The translations under genes were made by a program, and so were the position numbers. Under the pieces are notes generated by a model. It had not been told where the DNA came from. It did not search any database and worked only from the letters and a program-made list of their open reading frames with translations. From Hungatella_A sp034142505 (lineage in GTDB: Bacteria > Bacillota > Clostridia > Lachnospirales > Lachnospiraceae), in contig JAWZDV010000022.1 in the NCBI GenBank assembly GCA_034142505.1, forward strand, positions 103,732-167,731: DNA of 64,000 nucleotides, given 5' to 3'. Below are positions 26,861 to 36,016 of this stretch, in pieces (the stretch's first letter is position 1; each line of letters opens with the position of its first letter).

Positions 26861-27769
26861 ATGAAGGGGAAGAATTATTTTAATCCAAGGAAGGTATCAG
26901 CGTTTAAGGATTTTTGCTGTGTGCTGCCGGTCTTGATTTTTCTTGCGGTGTTTACATATTATCCGATTGTGGAGCTGTTTCGGATCAGCTTCACGGATTG
27001 GAATTTGTTGAATGACAGGTGGCAGTATGTGGGATTTAAAAACTGGAAGTGGCTGTTTGGCGGTTCCGGGACGAAATATCTGTGGAATTCGCTGAAGGTG
27101 ACATTTCTGTATTCCATAGGAGAACTGTCCATTACGCTGGTGGGCGGGATGATCTTTGCGCTGATCTTCAACCGTATGACCAAGGGATTTTCCGTCATGA
27201 GGGCAATTGTGTTTATGCCGAAGTATGTGGCTATGTCATCGGCGGCGGTTGTGTTTTTGTGGATTTTAAATACGGACCATGGAATTTTGAATTACTTCCT
27301 GTCAGTGTTTGGATTGCATAAGGTGGATTGGCTGAATAACCGGAGCACGGCGCTGTTTTCGGTGCTGCTGCTGACGGGATGGCGGTGTATCGGATATGGA
27401 ATGATGGTATATTTGGCGGCGATGATGGGGATTCCGTCTGACTATTATGAGGCGGCGTCTTTGGATGGAGCCAGCGCGGTTCAGAGATTCTTTAAGATCA
27501 CGCTGCCTATGCTGTCGCCTACCACATTGTTTTTGTTTGTGACGACGTTCTTAGCTTCGATGAAGGTGTTCCAGTCGATCGATATCCTGACGCAGGGAGG
27601 GCCTTACCGTTCTACGGAGGTATTTGTTTACAATATTTACCGGTATGCTATGGTGGATTTTCGAATGGACCGGGCTTCCACGGTGGCGATTTTCTTCTTT
27701 ATCATCCTGCTGGTGATAACGGTGGCTACCATGAAGATATCAAACGGGAAGGTACATTACGACTCATAA
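26861..27769 (+). CDS. Sugar ABC transporter permease (MalF/UgpA-type)
   Basis: A 302-residue inner-membrane permease with six hydrophobic segments and the EAA loop YYEAASLDGASAVQRFFKI near residue 205. It starts 46 bases after the binding-protein gene and ends 12 bases before its partner permease. No ATPase gene is present in the operon, so it probably uses a shared one. Confidence 0.93.
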   Translation: MKGKNYFNPRKVSAFKDFCCVLPVLIFLAVFTYYPIVELFRISFTDWNLLNDRWQYVGFKNWKWLFGGSGTKYLWNSLKVTFLYSIGELSITLVGGMIFALIFNRMTKGFSVMRAIVFMPKYVAMSSAAVVFLWILNTDHGILNYFLSVFGLHKVDWLNNRSTALFSVLLLTGWRCIGYGMMVYLAAMMGIPSDYYEAASLDGASAVQRFFKITLPMLSPTTLFLFVTTFLASMKVFQSIDILTQGGPYRSTEVFVYNIYRYAMVDFRMDRASTVAIFFFIILLVITVATMKISNGKVHYDS

Positions 27770-27781
27770 GGGGGGACTATC

Positions 27782-28663
27782 GTGGACAGGCATACATTTT
27801 CTGATAAAAACACAAAAAATGAATCGGCAAAGAGGAAACGGAGGATTGCGGCGGTCTGGCAGTGGGGGCTGGCGATTGTTGTTTTGATCATCATTGTGTT
27901 TCCCATTTACTGGATGCTGATTTCCTCCGTGAAATCCCAGGAGGAGATTCTTCTGGCGGTGCCGACGCTGTGGCCGAAGGAATTTCATTTTGAGAATTAT
28001 TTAAATGTGCTGCGGCGGGGGAATTTTACCAGGTATTACTTTAATACGGCGGTGATGACGGCAGGAGTGCTGTTTTGCCAGATCGTTACGGGGGTATTCG
28101 CCGGGTATGGATTTTCCAAGGGGAAGTTTAAGGGGCAGGGAGTCTGCTTTATCATTGTGCTTGGGGCTCTGATGATCCCGCTGCAGGTGACATTTATTCC
28201 GATTTATATTATGATGGCTAACTGGGGGATGTCGGATTCCTTTGCGGGACTGATTCTGCCGGAGGCGGTATCGCCCTATTACATTTTCATGCTGAGGCAG
28301 ACCTTTATGTCCATTGACGACAGCTATATTGAGGCGGCGAGAATGGACGGACTGGGGCGGATCGGGATGATCACGAAGGTTCTGGCGCCGATGTGCAAAT
28401 CCACGCTGTTTACGGTTACGCTGGTGACATTTACCAACGGGTGGAATGCTTATTTCTGGCCGAAGATTATTGCCAAGGGGGAGAAACGGCGGGTGCTGAC
28501 GGTAGGCCTGGCGTATCTGAAAAATACCTTTGGCGGGCAGGAGACGATGAACAACCACGAGATCATGGCCGGGGCCGTGATGGCGGTGGTTCCGGTGATT
28601 ATCCTGTTCTTTATCTTCCAGAAATATATGCTGACCGGATATTCCAAGGCGGCTATGAAATAA
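27782..28663 (+). CDS. Carbohydrate ABC transporter permease (MalG/UgpE-type)
   Basis: A 293-residue permease that starts with GTG at 27782 behind AAGGGGGG. It has six hydrophobic segments, the EAA loop YIEAARMDGLGRIGM near residue 183 and a C-terminal QKYMLTGYSKAAMK tail of the UgpE/MalG type. It forms the channel with the preceding permease. Confidence 0.93.
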   Translation: MDRHTFSDKNTKNESAKRKRRIAAVWQWGLAIVVLIIIVFPIYWMLISSVKSQEEILLAVPTLWPKEFHFENYLNVLRRGNFTRYYFNTAVMTAGVLFCQIVTGVFAGYGFSKGKFKGQGVCFIIVLGALMIPLQVTFIPIYIMMANWGMSDSFAGLILPEAVSPYYIFMLRQTFMSIDDSYIEAARMDGLGRIGMITKVLAPMCKSTLFTVTLVTFTNGWNAYFWPKIIAKGEKRRVLTVGLAYLKNTFGGQETMNNHEIMAGAVMAVVPVIILFFIFQKYMLTGYSKAAMK

Positions 28664-28692
28664 TCAATCGACAATGCAGGGAGAATGACAAG

Positions 28693-29415
28693 ATGAAGAT
28701 TTATGCTCACAGAGGGTACAGTGGAACTTACCCGGAGAATACCATGCTGGCGTTTCGAAAAGCGGCTGAGGCGGGGTGTGATGGGATTGAATTGGATGTA
28801 CAGCTGACGAAGGATGGGAAACTGGTGGTGATTCACGATGAGACCGTTGACCGGACTACGGATGGTACTGGGTTTGTGAGAGATTACACCTACGAAGAAC
28901 TGGCCAGGCTTGACGCCGGGGCGGTGAAGGACGGGGTGTTTGGGTTTCATGTGATCCCGCTGTTTGAGGAGTACTGCGCCTGGGCGGCGGGGGAGAAACT
29001 GGTGACCAATATCGAGATCAAATCCAATGTGTTCTATTATGAAGGGATTGAGGAGAAGACGATTGAGATGGTCCGGAGATTTGGCCTGGAAGACCGGGTC
29101 CTGCTCTCGTCCTTTAATCACATGTCACTGGTGCGGGTCAAACAGCTGGCTCCCGATCTCCTGACCGGCGCTCTGGTGAGCCAGACCGTGATTGGAAATA
29201 TCGGCTATTACTGTGAGCAGTTCCAGATTCCGTTTTATCATCCGAATGTGAAAGTTCTCACGAAGGAGATTGTGGAGGAATGTAAGAAGCGGGGGATTAG
29301 GATCAATACGTGGACGATCAATGATATGGAAATGCTGGAGAGAGTCTGTGGGTGGGGGTGTGACGGAGTGATCACGAATGCCCCGGAGGTTTGCTGCCGG
29401 TATTTTGGGAGATGA
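28693..29415 (+). CDS. Glycerophosphodiester phosphodiesterase
   Basis: A 240-residue cytosolic GDPD-type TIM barrel. The catalytic signature is present: HRGYSGTYPENT with the first His, then IELDVQLTKDG and VVIHDE with acidic metal ligands and the second His. The family hydrolyses glycerophosphodiesters to glycerol-3-phosphate and an alcohol. ATG 28693 follows GGGAGAATGACAAG; a longer frame overlapping the permease is rejected. As last gene of the operon it suggests that the transporter brings in a phosphodiester-linked substrate or that two functions share one transcript. Confidence 0.92.
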   Translation: MKIYAHRGYSGTYPENTMLAFRKAAEAGCDGIELDVQLTKDGKLVVIHDETVDRTTDGTGFVRDYTYEELARLDAGAVKDGVFGFHVIPLFEEYCAWAAGEKLVTNIEIKSNVFYYEGIEEKTIEMVRRFGLEDRVLLSSFNHMSLVRVKQLAPDLLTGALVSQTVIGNIGYYCEQFQIPFYHPNVKVLTKEIVEECKKRGIRINTWTINDMEMLERVCGWGCDGVITNAPEVCCRYFGR

Positions 29416-29447
29416 GGGATATAGAATCTTATCATTGACGTTAGCTG

Positions 29448-29502
29448 AAATGGAAGAAATTACCTGAGGATGGAGAAACCTCTTGTAATTTCTTCCATTT
29501 GA
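29448..29502 (+). terminator. Terminator after the glycerophosphodiesterase gene
   Basis: AAATGGAAGAAATTAC (29448-29463) pairs with GTAATTTCTTCCATTT (29485-29500), with an inner GAGG/CCTC stem. It ends the sialidase-type operon. Confidence 0.75.
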
Positions 29503-29572
29503 ATTTATTGTTCTATTGTTAACATCCACCAAACCGTCTCCAAACAACCCTCTCCGAATCGTAAAAATGGAA

Positions 29573-29601
29573 TTGCATTTACACAGGCGATATGATATAC
29601 T
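29573..29601 (+). promoter_or_regulatory. Promoter upstream of the Rpn-family pseudogene
   Basis: TTGCAT (29573-29578) and TATACT (29596-29601) with a 17-base spacer. It would transcribe through the hairpin region 29609-29683 into the gene at 29870. Confidence 0.5.
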
Positions 29602-29608
29602 AAATTCA

Positions 29609-29683
29609 TTCACACAGAGTATCTCTCTGTGAGTATTCTTCGGCGCAAGCCGTTGCGGCCGGTTCGGCCAACGTTTCACACAG
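29609..29683. repeat. Hairpin cluster flanked by a 9-bp direct repeat
   Basis: TTCACACAG occurs at 29609-29617 and 29675-29683. Between and across them lie hairpins CACAGAG/CTCTGTG, CGGC-GCAA-GCCG (a GNRA-type loop) and GGCCG-GTT-CGGCC within GTTG/CAAC. The remaining part of the gene-free stretch 29416-29869 shows nothing else that I recognise. Confidence 0.5.
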
Positions 29684-29869
29684 GAATCATTTTATTGATT
29701 ACTCAAGTCATCGAAGCAGGAGTGTTATGCGCTCATTGGCGAGATTGAGAAAAACGGAAGAAAAAGTGAGGTGATGTCTTATGCTGTTCCCAGCAGGTCT
29801 GTCAATAGAAAGATAAGAAGATATTCGATTGCAATCAGCCAGATAAGGCGATATAATGGAGGTAGACAA

Positions 29870-30822
29870 ATGAGTAACCAAGTGCCAGTAACGGCGGCCA
29901 GGAAGTACAAGGACCGGGTATTCCGGGCTTTATTTGCAGATAAGAAATATCTGCTGGAACTCTACAATGCACTCAGAGGGTCCAATTATCAAAACCCAGA
30001 CGAATTAGAGATCAACACACTGGACAACGCGTTGTATATCGGGATGAAGAATGACTTATCGTTTCTGATTGATGAGGAAATGGACCTCTATGAACATCAG
30101 AGCACGGTAACTCCCAATATGCCGCTGCGCGGATTGTTATATTTAACAGATGTATTGCGAGGGTATCTTGAAAAGCAGGGAAAGAGGCTATACGGAAGTG
30201 CCAGAATCAAGGTGTGCCGACGCCGCACTATGTTGTGTTTTATAACGGAACGGAAGCGCAGCCGGAGCGCCTGATTGCGAAGCTTTCGGATTCCTACACC
30301 GTAAAGGAAGGAACAGAGCCTCCGTGTCTGGAGATGACTGCAACGATTCTGAATGTGAATCTGGGATATAATATGGATTTGATGGAGCGATGCCGGACTT
30401 TACATGAATATGCGCAGTTTGTAGCCGCTGTCAGAAGATATCGAAAGACAGAGGACGATTTAACTGCTGCTCTCCGTCTGGCGATCGACGAGTGCATTGA
30501 ACATGATATCCTTGCAGAGTTCCTGCGGAAGAACAGGGCGGAGGTAGTGGATATGCTGTTGTACGAATATAATGAAGAGGAATTTATAGCCAGTGAGAAA
30601 GAACTCAGCTATGAAGAAGGGAAAGCGGAAGGGAAAACAGAAGGAAAAGCAGAAGGCATTTTGGAATTTCTGAGGGAATTGGGGGAGGTGCCGGAAGGGC
30701 TGGAGAAAACAATCTTGGGACAGAAGAATCTAGAACTGTTAAAATGCTGGCTGAAACTGTCTGCGAGAGTATCTTCGATAGAAGAATTTGAGAGTCAGAT
30801 GAAGGAATTCGGGCATTTGTAA
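29870..30822 (+). pseudogene. Rpn family recombination-promoting nuclease / putative transposase, frameshifted
   Basis: The first part (from ATG 29870, behind GGAGG) encodes KYKDRVFRALFADKKYLLELYNAL and DLSFLIDEEMDLYEHQST, the PD-(D/E)xK core of the Rpn/PDDEXK_2 family. Reading is continuous up to RIKV at 30213, and the next conserved text PTPHYVVFYNGTE lies in another frame from 30217. The bases there read AAGGTGTGCCG. Removing one TG restores a 316-residue protein, so a TG duplication broke the gene. The C-terminal part has the usual Lys/Glu/Gly repeats (GKAEGKTEGKAEG). Members of this family are associated with recombination and mobility. Confidence 0.85.
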
Positions 30823-30856
30823 TGAATCGAGAAGATTAAGCTGTGTGATAGATTGC

Positions 30857-30893
30857 CCCAGGCCTCTGATATAAAATCTTACAGAGGCCTGGG
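30857..30893. terminator. Bidirectional terminator between convergent genes
   Basis: CCCAGGCCTCTG pairs with CAGAGGCCTGGG around a 13-nt loop. It separates the Rpn pseudogene (plus strand) and the M23 peptidase gene (minus strand). Confidence 0.65.
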
Positions 30894-30917
30894 TGCATTT
30901 GTATGAGAGGTTATCAA

Positions 30918-32075
30918 TCACTGATACCGCTGCTCCACCGCGTCTCCGGGAATCGCCGGGTCCTTCATCTGGTACACTCTATAATATTCCTTCGTCTCCG
31001 GATTCTTCACGGTTTCCGACCGGTTCATAGCCAGGAATTTGGTCAGTTCGTAGCAGCTGACCCAGATTTCATTATTCCCCTCTTTCTGTGACTCGTCAAA
31101 AATCAGCTGTAACCCAAAATGCAGATGCGGTTCATCAATATTGTTGGTGTTCTCCGTCCGGCTGTATCCGGTGCGCCCCAGATATCCGATGACATCCCCG
31201 GCCTGGACCACGCTGCCTTCCTGGAGGGTCTTGTGGTAGGGGTAATTCTTCCGCAGGTGGGCATAGTAATAATACCGCTTCCCGTCAAAGCTCCGGATGC
31301 CCAGCCTCCAGCCGCCGTACTGGTTCCAGCCGATGGCTTCCACGTAGCCGGACTCCACGGCGATGACCGGCGTTCCCACCTGCCCCATCATATCGTGTCC
31401 CAGGTGCTGGCGTTTGAAGCCATAGCTTCTGGCGACGCCGAAGTCGTCGAAGTCGCTGTAAGGATAATTTTTCGCCACCGGGGAAAATGCCTTCAGGCCA
31501 TATTTCGTCACCCAGACGCAGCCGTCGCTGACCGAGTCTTTCGAGGTGGCATTGGAGGGGCTGTTCGCGGCCTGTTCCAAAACCCAGGCAGGCGCCTCCG
31601 TGGCTGGGATTTCCACCTGATAAGTACCCACCAGCCCACCGAGAACCGCAGTGTATGCTTCTAAATAGTAGGAATAATATTTCATATCAGCTGTGATATC
31701 GTCCATGGATTCCCCGGCCAGCAGACGGTCGGCGAGGGCAGTCATGTCTTTGGCTTTATATTTGGAGAAATCGCCTCCGTATCTGGCCCCTAAGTAGGCC
31801 AGCAGGGAGATCCAGTCCAGATGAATGCCGGACTGGACGGTATCGACGTCATAGCGGAACGCCTGCTTCATAGCCTCGCTGGTGACACCAAAGTCCACCC
31901 ACTTGATATATTTTTTCTCCGCTTCCGACGGGCTGGCGCTGACAGCGCCGGTGATGGTTTTCTCTACATGGTTGAGCGCCGGCTTGATCCGTGGGGCTAA
32001 GGTGACCAGCAGTGCCAGTAAAACGGTGGATTCCAGTGCAATGATAACGATATTTGATTTCGGAGAGAAACGCAT
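30918..32075 (-). CDS. M23 family metallopeptidase, membrane-anchored
   Basis: A 385-residue protein with an N-terminal membrane anchor (residues about 9-28) and an extracytoplasmic region. The C-terminal LytM/M23 domain carries the zinc motifs: H-x3-D as HLGHD (near residue 232), YYYYAHL and HLHFG. M23 enzymes cut peptidoglycan cross-links. The middle helical region (residues 50-170) matches no domain that I can name. It is a single-gene unit ending at the shared terminator. Sporulation or cell-wall remodelling are the usual contexts, but no neighbour specifies which. Confidence 0.88.
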   Translation of the reverse strand: MRFSPKSNIVIIALESTVLLALLVTLAPRIKPALNHVEKTITGAVSASPSEAEKKYIKWVDFGVTSEAMKQAFRYDVDTVQSGIHLDWISLLAYLGARYGGDFSKYKAKDMTALADRLLAGESMDDITADMKYYSYYLEAYTAVLGGLVGTYQVEIPATEAPAWVLEQAANSPSNATSKDSVSDGCVWVTKYGLKAFSPVAKNYPYSDFDDFGVARSYGFKRQHLGHDMMGQVGTPVIAVESGYVEAIGWNQYGGWRLGIRSFDGKRYYYYAHLRKNYPYHKTLQEGSVVQAGDVIGYLGRTGYSRTENTNNIDEPHLHFGLQLIFDESQKEGNNEIWVSCYELTKFLAMNRSETVKNPETKEYYRVYQMKDPAIPGDAVEQRYQ

Positions 32076-32157
32076 GGCAGTTTCCTTTCACAGGGATTGT
32101 AGGCGAATGGTAAACGAATAATACCTACGTAAAAGATATGCCGGATCACTACGAAAT

Positions 32158-32184
32158 ATGAAAAAAACAGCCCTCAGGCTGTTC
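32158..32184 (-). terminator. Terminator of the MBL-fold hydrolase gene
   Basis: On the minus strand, GAACAGCC-TGAG-GGCTGTT is followed by a run of T residues, directly after the gene that ends at 32192. Confidence 0.8.
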
Positions 32185-32191
32185 CTTTCAC

Positions 32192-32998
32192 TTATAATTC
32201 CAAAATCTCCCCATCATAGGGAACATAGAGATTGCCATGGTAATACTGCTGCCCCTCTTCGGTATACGTCTCTTTTCTGGTCTCCAGCGACTTGTCCTCC
32301 GTATGCCAGAGCACCAGATTGGGTATCTGCAGCTGCTCCGCCAGTTTACAGGCGTCCATCACCGTACTGTGGTGCTTCTCATAGGGATTGAATTTCTCCC
32401 GGTCCCCATACAGGCAGAAGGCTTCGTGGAGCAGCCAGTCGCTTCCCGACACAAACCTCTCACACAGCGGATTGTACGGCTCGTCCCCGGCACAGGTCAG
32501 GTGTTTTCCATTTTCCAGCTCCATGGTAAATCCAAACTGCTTTGCCTTGGTGGAATGGATGTCAAAAAATGTCACCGGCCAGTTTAAAACCTTCTTCGTC
32601 TCCCCGTCCTTCACCGCCACCAGATGGATCGTGTCCCCAACCGCCTTAAAAAATTTAGGCTGCAGCGTCAGGCGGCAGACGGTGGTCACCGTTTCCACCA
32701 GATCTTCATGGCAGTAAATGCAGAGGTCTCCCTCATAAAGACCTTTCTTCATCCGCACGGAAATCATTCGAATCAGCCAGATGATGCCCAGCAAATGGTC
32801 GGTGTGCTCATGGGTCAGGAAAATGTGATGAATGCGGGATAAATCCACTTCCATATCTTCCAGAATACGCAGGATTCCATTGCCTCCTCCCGTATCCACC
32901 ATGAAATATTCCCCTTCTGAATTTTTGATGGCAAAACAGGTGTTGTAGCAGCGGGTGACGATGGCATTACCGGTTCCGAAAACGTATAGTTGCTCCAT
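32192..32998 (-). CDS. MBL-fold metallo-hydrolase (RNase Z-like)
   Basis: A 268-residue metallo-beta-lactamase-fold hydrolase with the signature THEHTDHLLG (near residue 78) and further ligand histidines and aspartates (CAGDEP, LLHEA, WHTED). The arrangement resembles the ribonuclease Z/arylsulfatase-like branch, but it lacks clear tRNA-binding features, so the substrate is unknown. It is a single gene divergent from fbp, with its own terminator. Confidence 0.85.
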   Translation of the reverse strand: MEQLYVFGTGNAIVTRCYNTCFAIKNSEGEYFMVDTGGGNGILRILEDMEVDLSRIHHIFLTHEHTDHLLGIIWLIRMISVRMKKGLYEGDLCIYCHEDLVETVTTVCRLTLQPKFFKAVGDTIHLVAVKDGETKKVLNWPVTFFDIHSTKAKQFGFTMELENGKHLTCAGDEPYNPLCERFVSGSDWLLHEAFCLYGDREKFNPYEKHHSTVMDACKLAEQLQIPNLVLWHTEDKSLETRKETYTEEGQQYYHGNLYVPYDGEILEL

Positions 32999-33097
32999 GA
33001 GCGGCCCTCCTTTTGCATGTCATCTTGAACTTTTCATTTCTTTTTATTTATGTTACTATAACAATAAGAAAAATGCAACCGGCGGGAGGAAAAGTGT

Positions 33098-35035
33098 ATG
33101 AGAGAACTGGCCTATTTAAAATTGTTGTCCAGAGAATACCCTACGATAAAAGCAGCTTCAAGCGAGATTATCAACCTGACGGCAATCCGGGGACTGCCGA
33201 AAGGGACGGAATACTTTTTCAGCGACCTTCATGGGGAACACGAGGCGTTTATCCACCTGCTTCGGAGTTCTTCCGGTATCATCAGGGAAAAGATCAAGGA
33301 GACCTTCGGCTACGTGATTCCGGAGGAGGAGCAGATGCAGCTGGCCAACCTCATATACTACCCGGAGCAGATGTTGAACCAGATGGCATTTACCGGCAGA
33401 GATACGGATGACTGGAAACGGATCAATATCTACCGCCTGGTGCAGATCTGCAAAGAGGTGTCCTCCAAATACACCAGGTCCAAGGTGCGTAAAAAACTGC
33501 CGCCGGAATTCGCTTATATCATCGACGAGCTGATTCATGTGGATTACAATGCGGACAATAAGCGGGTGTATTACAGTGAGATTATCCGTTCGATCATCGA
33601 TATTGACGTGGCGGATAAATTTATGATCGCGCTGTGTGAGCTGATTCAGAATCTGACCATTGACAATCTGCATATTATCGGAGATATTTTCGACAGAGGG
33701 CCTAGGGCGGATTTGATTATGAATGAACTGATGCATTTCCACGATGTGGACGTGCAGTGGGGAAATCACGATATCTCCTGGATGGGTGCGGCCACCGGGA
33801 ATCTGGCCTGTATCTGCAATGTGCTGCGGATTGCCATCAGCTACAACAGCTTTGACGTGCTGGAGGAGGGTTATGGTATCAATTTAAGGCCGCTGTCCAT
33901 GTTTGCGGCAGGGACTTACCGGGAGGACGAGTGCGGCAGGTTTGTGCCCCATATCCTGGACCAGAATATCTATGACGCGGTGGACCCGGGGCTGGCGGCG
34001 AAGATGCACAAGGCTATTGCGGTGATCCAGCTGAAGGTGGAGGGACAGATTATCAAACGCCATCCGGAATACCAGATGGATGACCGGCTGCTGTTGGAGA
34101 AGGTGGACCCGCAGACGGGGACGGTACGCATTGGGGAGAAGGAGTATCCCATGATGGATATGAAATTCCCTACCATCGACTGGAACGATCCTTTGAAACT
34201 CAGTGATGACGAGAAGGAACTGCTCCATACGCTGAGTCTGTCATTCCGTCACAATGATCTGCTGCACAAGCATGTCAAATTTCTGTATTCACACGGAGCG
34301 CTTTATAAGTCTTATAATAAGAACTTGCTGTATCACGGCTGCATTCCCATGAGGAAGGACGGCAGCTTCGACACAATGACATTTGACGGAGTATCCTATT
34401 CGGGGAAAAGCCTGATGGATTTTGTGGACCGGATGGTACAAAACGCCTATTTCATGAAGAAGGAATCCAAAGAGAAGGAGGATGCCAGAGATTTTATGTG
34501 GTATCTCTGGTGCGGGGAGAAGTCTCCGGTTTATGGAAAGGACAAGATGACCACGTTTGAGCATTATTTTGTGGCGGATGAGGATACTCATAAGGAGACC
34601 ATGAATCCGTACTACCAGTTGAGTGTGAAGGAAGAGTACTGTGATAAGATTCTGGAAGAATTCGGACTGCCAACAAAAGGCGGCCACATTATCAACGGCC
34701 ATGTGCCGGTGAAGATCAAGGACGGGGAAACGCCGGTGAAGGGGGGCGGAAAGCTCTTTATCATTGACGGCGGACTTTCCAAGGCTTACCAGAGTAAGAC
34801 CGGGATTGCGGGCTACACATTGATTTACAACTCCAATCACCTGGCTCTTGCGGAACATAAACCCTTTACACCGGGAAAAGAAAATACACCAAAAGTAACC
34901 ATTGTAGAAAAGATGAAAAACAGGGTGATGGTGGGGGATACGGACTTGGGGAAGGAGCTGGCCGGAAGAATTGAAGATTTGAAAGAATTGGTGGCAGCTT
35001 ACCGGGAAGGGATTATTAAAGAAAAGATGGTGTAG
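33098..35035 (+). CDS. fbp: Fructose-1,6-bisphosphatase, class III
   Basis: A 645-residue gluconeogenic enzyme of the Firmicutes-specific class III, unrelated to FBPase I. It belongs to the calcineurin-like metallophosphoesterases. Metal motifs SDLHGEHEAF (near residue 44), GDIFDRGPRAD and GNHDISWMG are clear, and the C-terminal GHVPVKIKDGETP and IDGGLSKAYQ segments are typical. The length is normal. ATG 33098 lies behind GGGAGG. It is monocistronic; a structured repeat element follows its 3' end. Confidence 0.96.
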   Translation: MRELAYLKLLSREYPTIKAASSEIINLTAIRGLPKGTEYFFSDLHGEHEAFIHLLRSSSGIIREKIKETFGYVIPEEEQMQLANLIYYPEQMLNQMAFTGRDTDDWKRINIYRLVQICKEVSSKYTRSKVRKKLPPEFAYIIDELIHVDYNADNKRVYYSEIIRSIIDIDVADKFMIALCELIQNLTIDNLHIIGDIFDRGPRADLIMNELMHFHDVDVQWGNHDISWMGAATGNLACICNVLRIAISYNSFDVLEEGYGINLRPLSMFAAGTYREDECGRFVPHILDQNIYDAVDPGLAAKMHKAIAVIQLKVEGQIIKRHPEYQMDDRLLLEKVDPQTGTVRIGEKEYPMMDMKFPTIDWNDPLKLSDDEKELLHTLSLSFRHNDLLHKHVKFLYSHGALYKSYNKNLLYHGCIPMRKDGSFDTMTFDGVSYSGKSLMDFVDRMVQNAYFMKKESKEKEDARDFMWYLWCGEKSPVYGKDKMTTFEHYFVADEDTHKETMNPYYQLSVKEEYCDKILEEFGLPTKGGHIINGHVPVKIKDGETPVKGGGKLFIIDGGLSKAYQSKTGIAGYTLIYNSNHLALAEHKPFTPGKENTPKVTIVEKMKNRVMVGDTDLGKELAGRIEDLKELVAAYREGIIKEKMV

Positions 35036-35136
35036 ACAGAGATCATATTAAAAATGCATAAAAAGTTAAGAATTATTTTATGGCGGATTTATTTACCAAA
35101 TGAGGGAATAATGGTACAATGATACGTAAATGCTGA

Positions 35137-35268
35137 GGACGGCGGGAATATCGATACAAAAAGCCGTGTCAAGCTCGCTTGTAAGCGGCTTTTTGTATCG
35201 ATATTCCCATCGGAGGAACCTCCGATGCTTCTTGGATGGCCGAAGGTCATCCAAGAAGACAGCCGTCC
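35137..35268. repeat. Structured intergenic repeat element, copy 2
   Basis: The closing stem is GGACGGC (35137-35143) with GCCGTCC (35262-35268). Inside are a long stem (GGGAATATCGATACAAAAAGCC with its complement) capped by GTGTCAAGCTCGCTTGTAAGC, then ATCGGAGG/CCTCCGAT and CTTCTTGGATG/CATCCAAGAAG. The order and orientation match copy 1, and several stem bases differ in a compensated way. It lies between fbp and the HAAS-domain gene. Confidence 0.8.
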
Positions 35269-35333
35269 GCCCCCCGCCACTATGTCCCAACGCCCCCCCT
35301 CACCCCCGCCAGTACATCACAGAGGAGATTTTC

Positions 35334-35846
35334 ATGAACAAAGAAGAGTTCTTAAAACTCATGCGCCAGGCACTATCAGGTGATGTGCCCCCAAGCGTAA
35401 TAGAAGAGAATATCAGATACTACGACAGCTACATCTCAGGAGAGGTAAGAAAAGGCCAGACCGAGTCAGAAGTCATCGCCGCCATCGGAGACCCAAGGCT
35501 GATCGCAAAAACCATCGAGGAAACCACCGACGGCGCCGGCGACGGAACCTACTCAGATTCAACCAGTGACCGAAGCACCAGTTACCGTCAAACCGCCTAC
35601 GAGCGCAATCCTTATGAGCAGAGCGACTATGACCGCAGCCCATACGAGACCAACCGCCACTTCCACATGATCGATCTAAGCAAATGGTATTGGAAGTTAT
35701 TATTAGTCGTGCTGGTCTTCGCCATCATTTCCATCATCATCTCCGTTGTAGGTGGAATCTTCATGATTCTCGCCCCCTTCATCGGACCTCTGTTTTTAAT
35801 CTGGCTGGTGGTATGGATTTTCCGGATGTTCAACAACCGAAATTAA
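35334..35846 (+). CDS. HAAS-domain (DUF1700-like) membrane protein
   Basis: A 170-residue protein. The N-terminal HAAS helical domain (residues 1-65: MNKEEFLKLMRQAL, YYDSYI, AAIGDPRLIAKTI) is followed by a Tyr/Ser/Arg-rich linker (70-110) and one or two transmembrane segments (about 117-165). HAAS proteins are often partners of PadR regulators, but no padR gene is adjacent. ATG 35334 follows GAGGAG; a longer frame starting at 35130 runs through the repeat element and is rejected. Confidence 0.82.
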   Translation: MNKEEFLKLMRQALSGDVPPSVIEENIRYYDSYISGEVRKGQTESEVIAAIGDPRLIAKTIEETTDGAGDGTYSDSTSDRSTSYRQTAYERNPYEQSDYDRSPYETNRHFHMIDLSKWYWKLLLVVLVFAIISIIISVVGGIFMILAPFIGPLFLIWLVVWIFRMFNNRN

Positions 35847-35864
35847 CAAATATTTCAATTATTA

Positions 35865-35906
35865 CAGCCCTGAAACCATGGAAACCTGGTTTCAGGGCTG
35901 TTTTTC
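35865..35906 (+). terminator. Terminator after the HAAS-domain gene
   Basis: CAGCCCTGAAACC pairs with GGTTTCAGGGCTG, followed by TTTTTC. Confidence 0.85.
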
Positions 35907-36016
35907 TTGACTTTGAAACATAAATGTAATATAATTCGTAAAAGATTTAACATATTTGTAACAAAAATGAGTAAATCATATTATAATAATATTACATCGT
36001 GTTAGGAGTCCAATCA

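Noticed and set aside
28393..28692. An N-terminal extension of the glycerophosphodiesterase
   Set aside because: It overlaps the coding sequence of the upstream permease in another frame; ATG 28693 starts the conserved KIYAHRGYSG segment.
35130..35333. An N-terminal extension of the HAAS-domain protein
   Set aside because: The added 68 codons run through structured repeat copy 2 and a normal ribosome binding site precedes ATG 35334.
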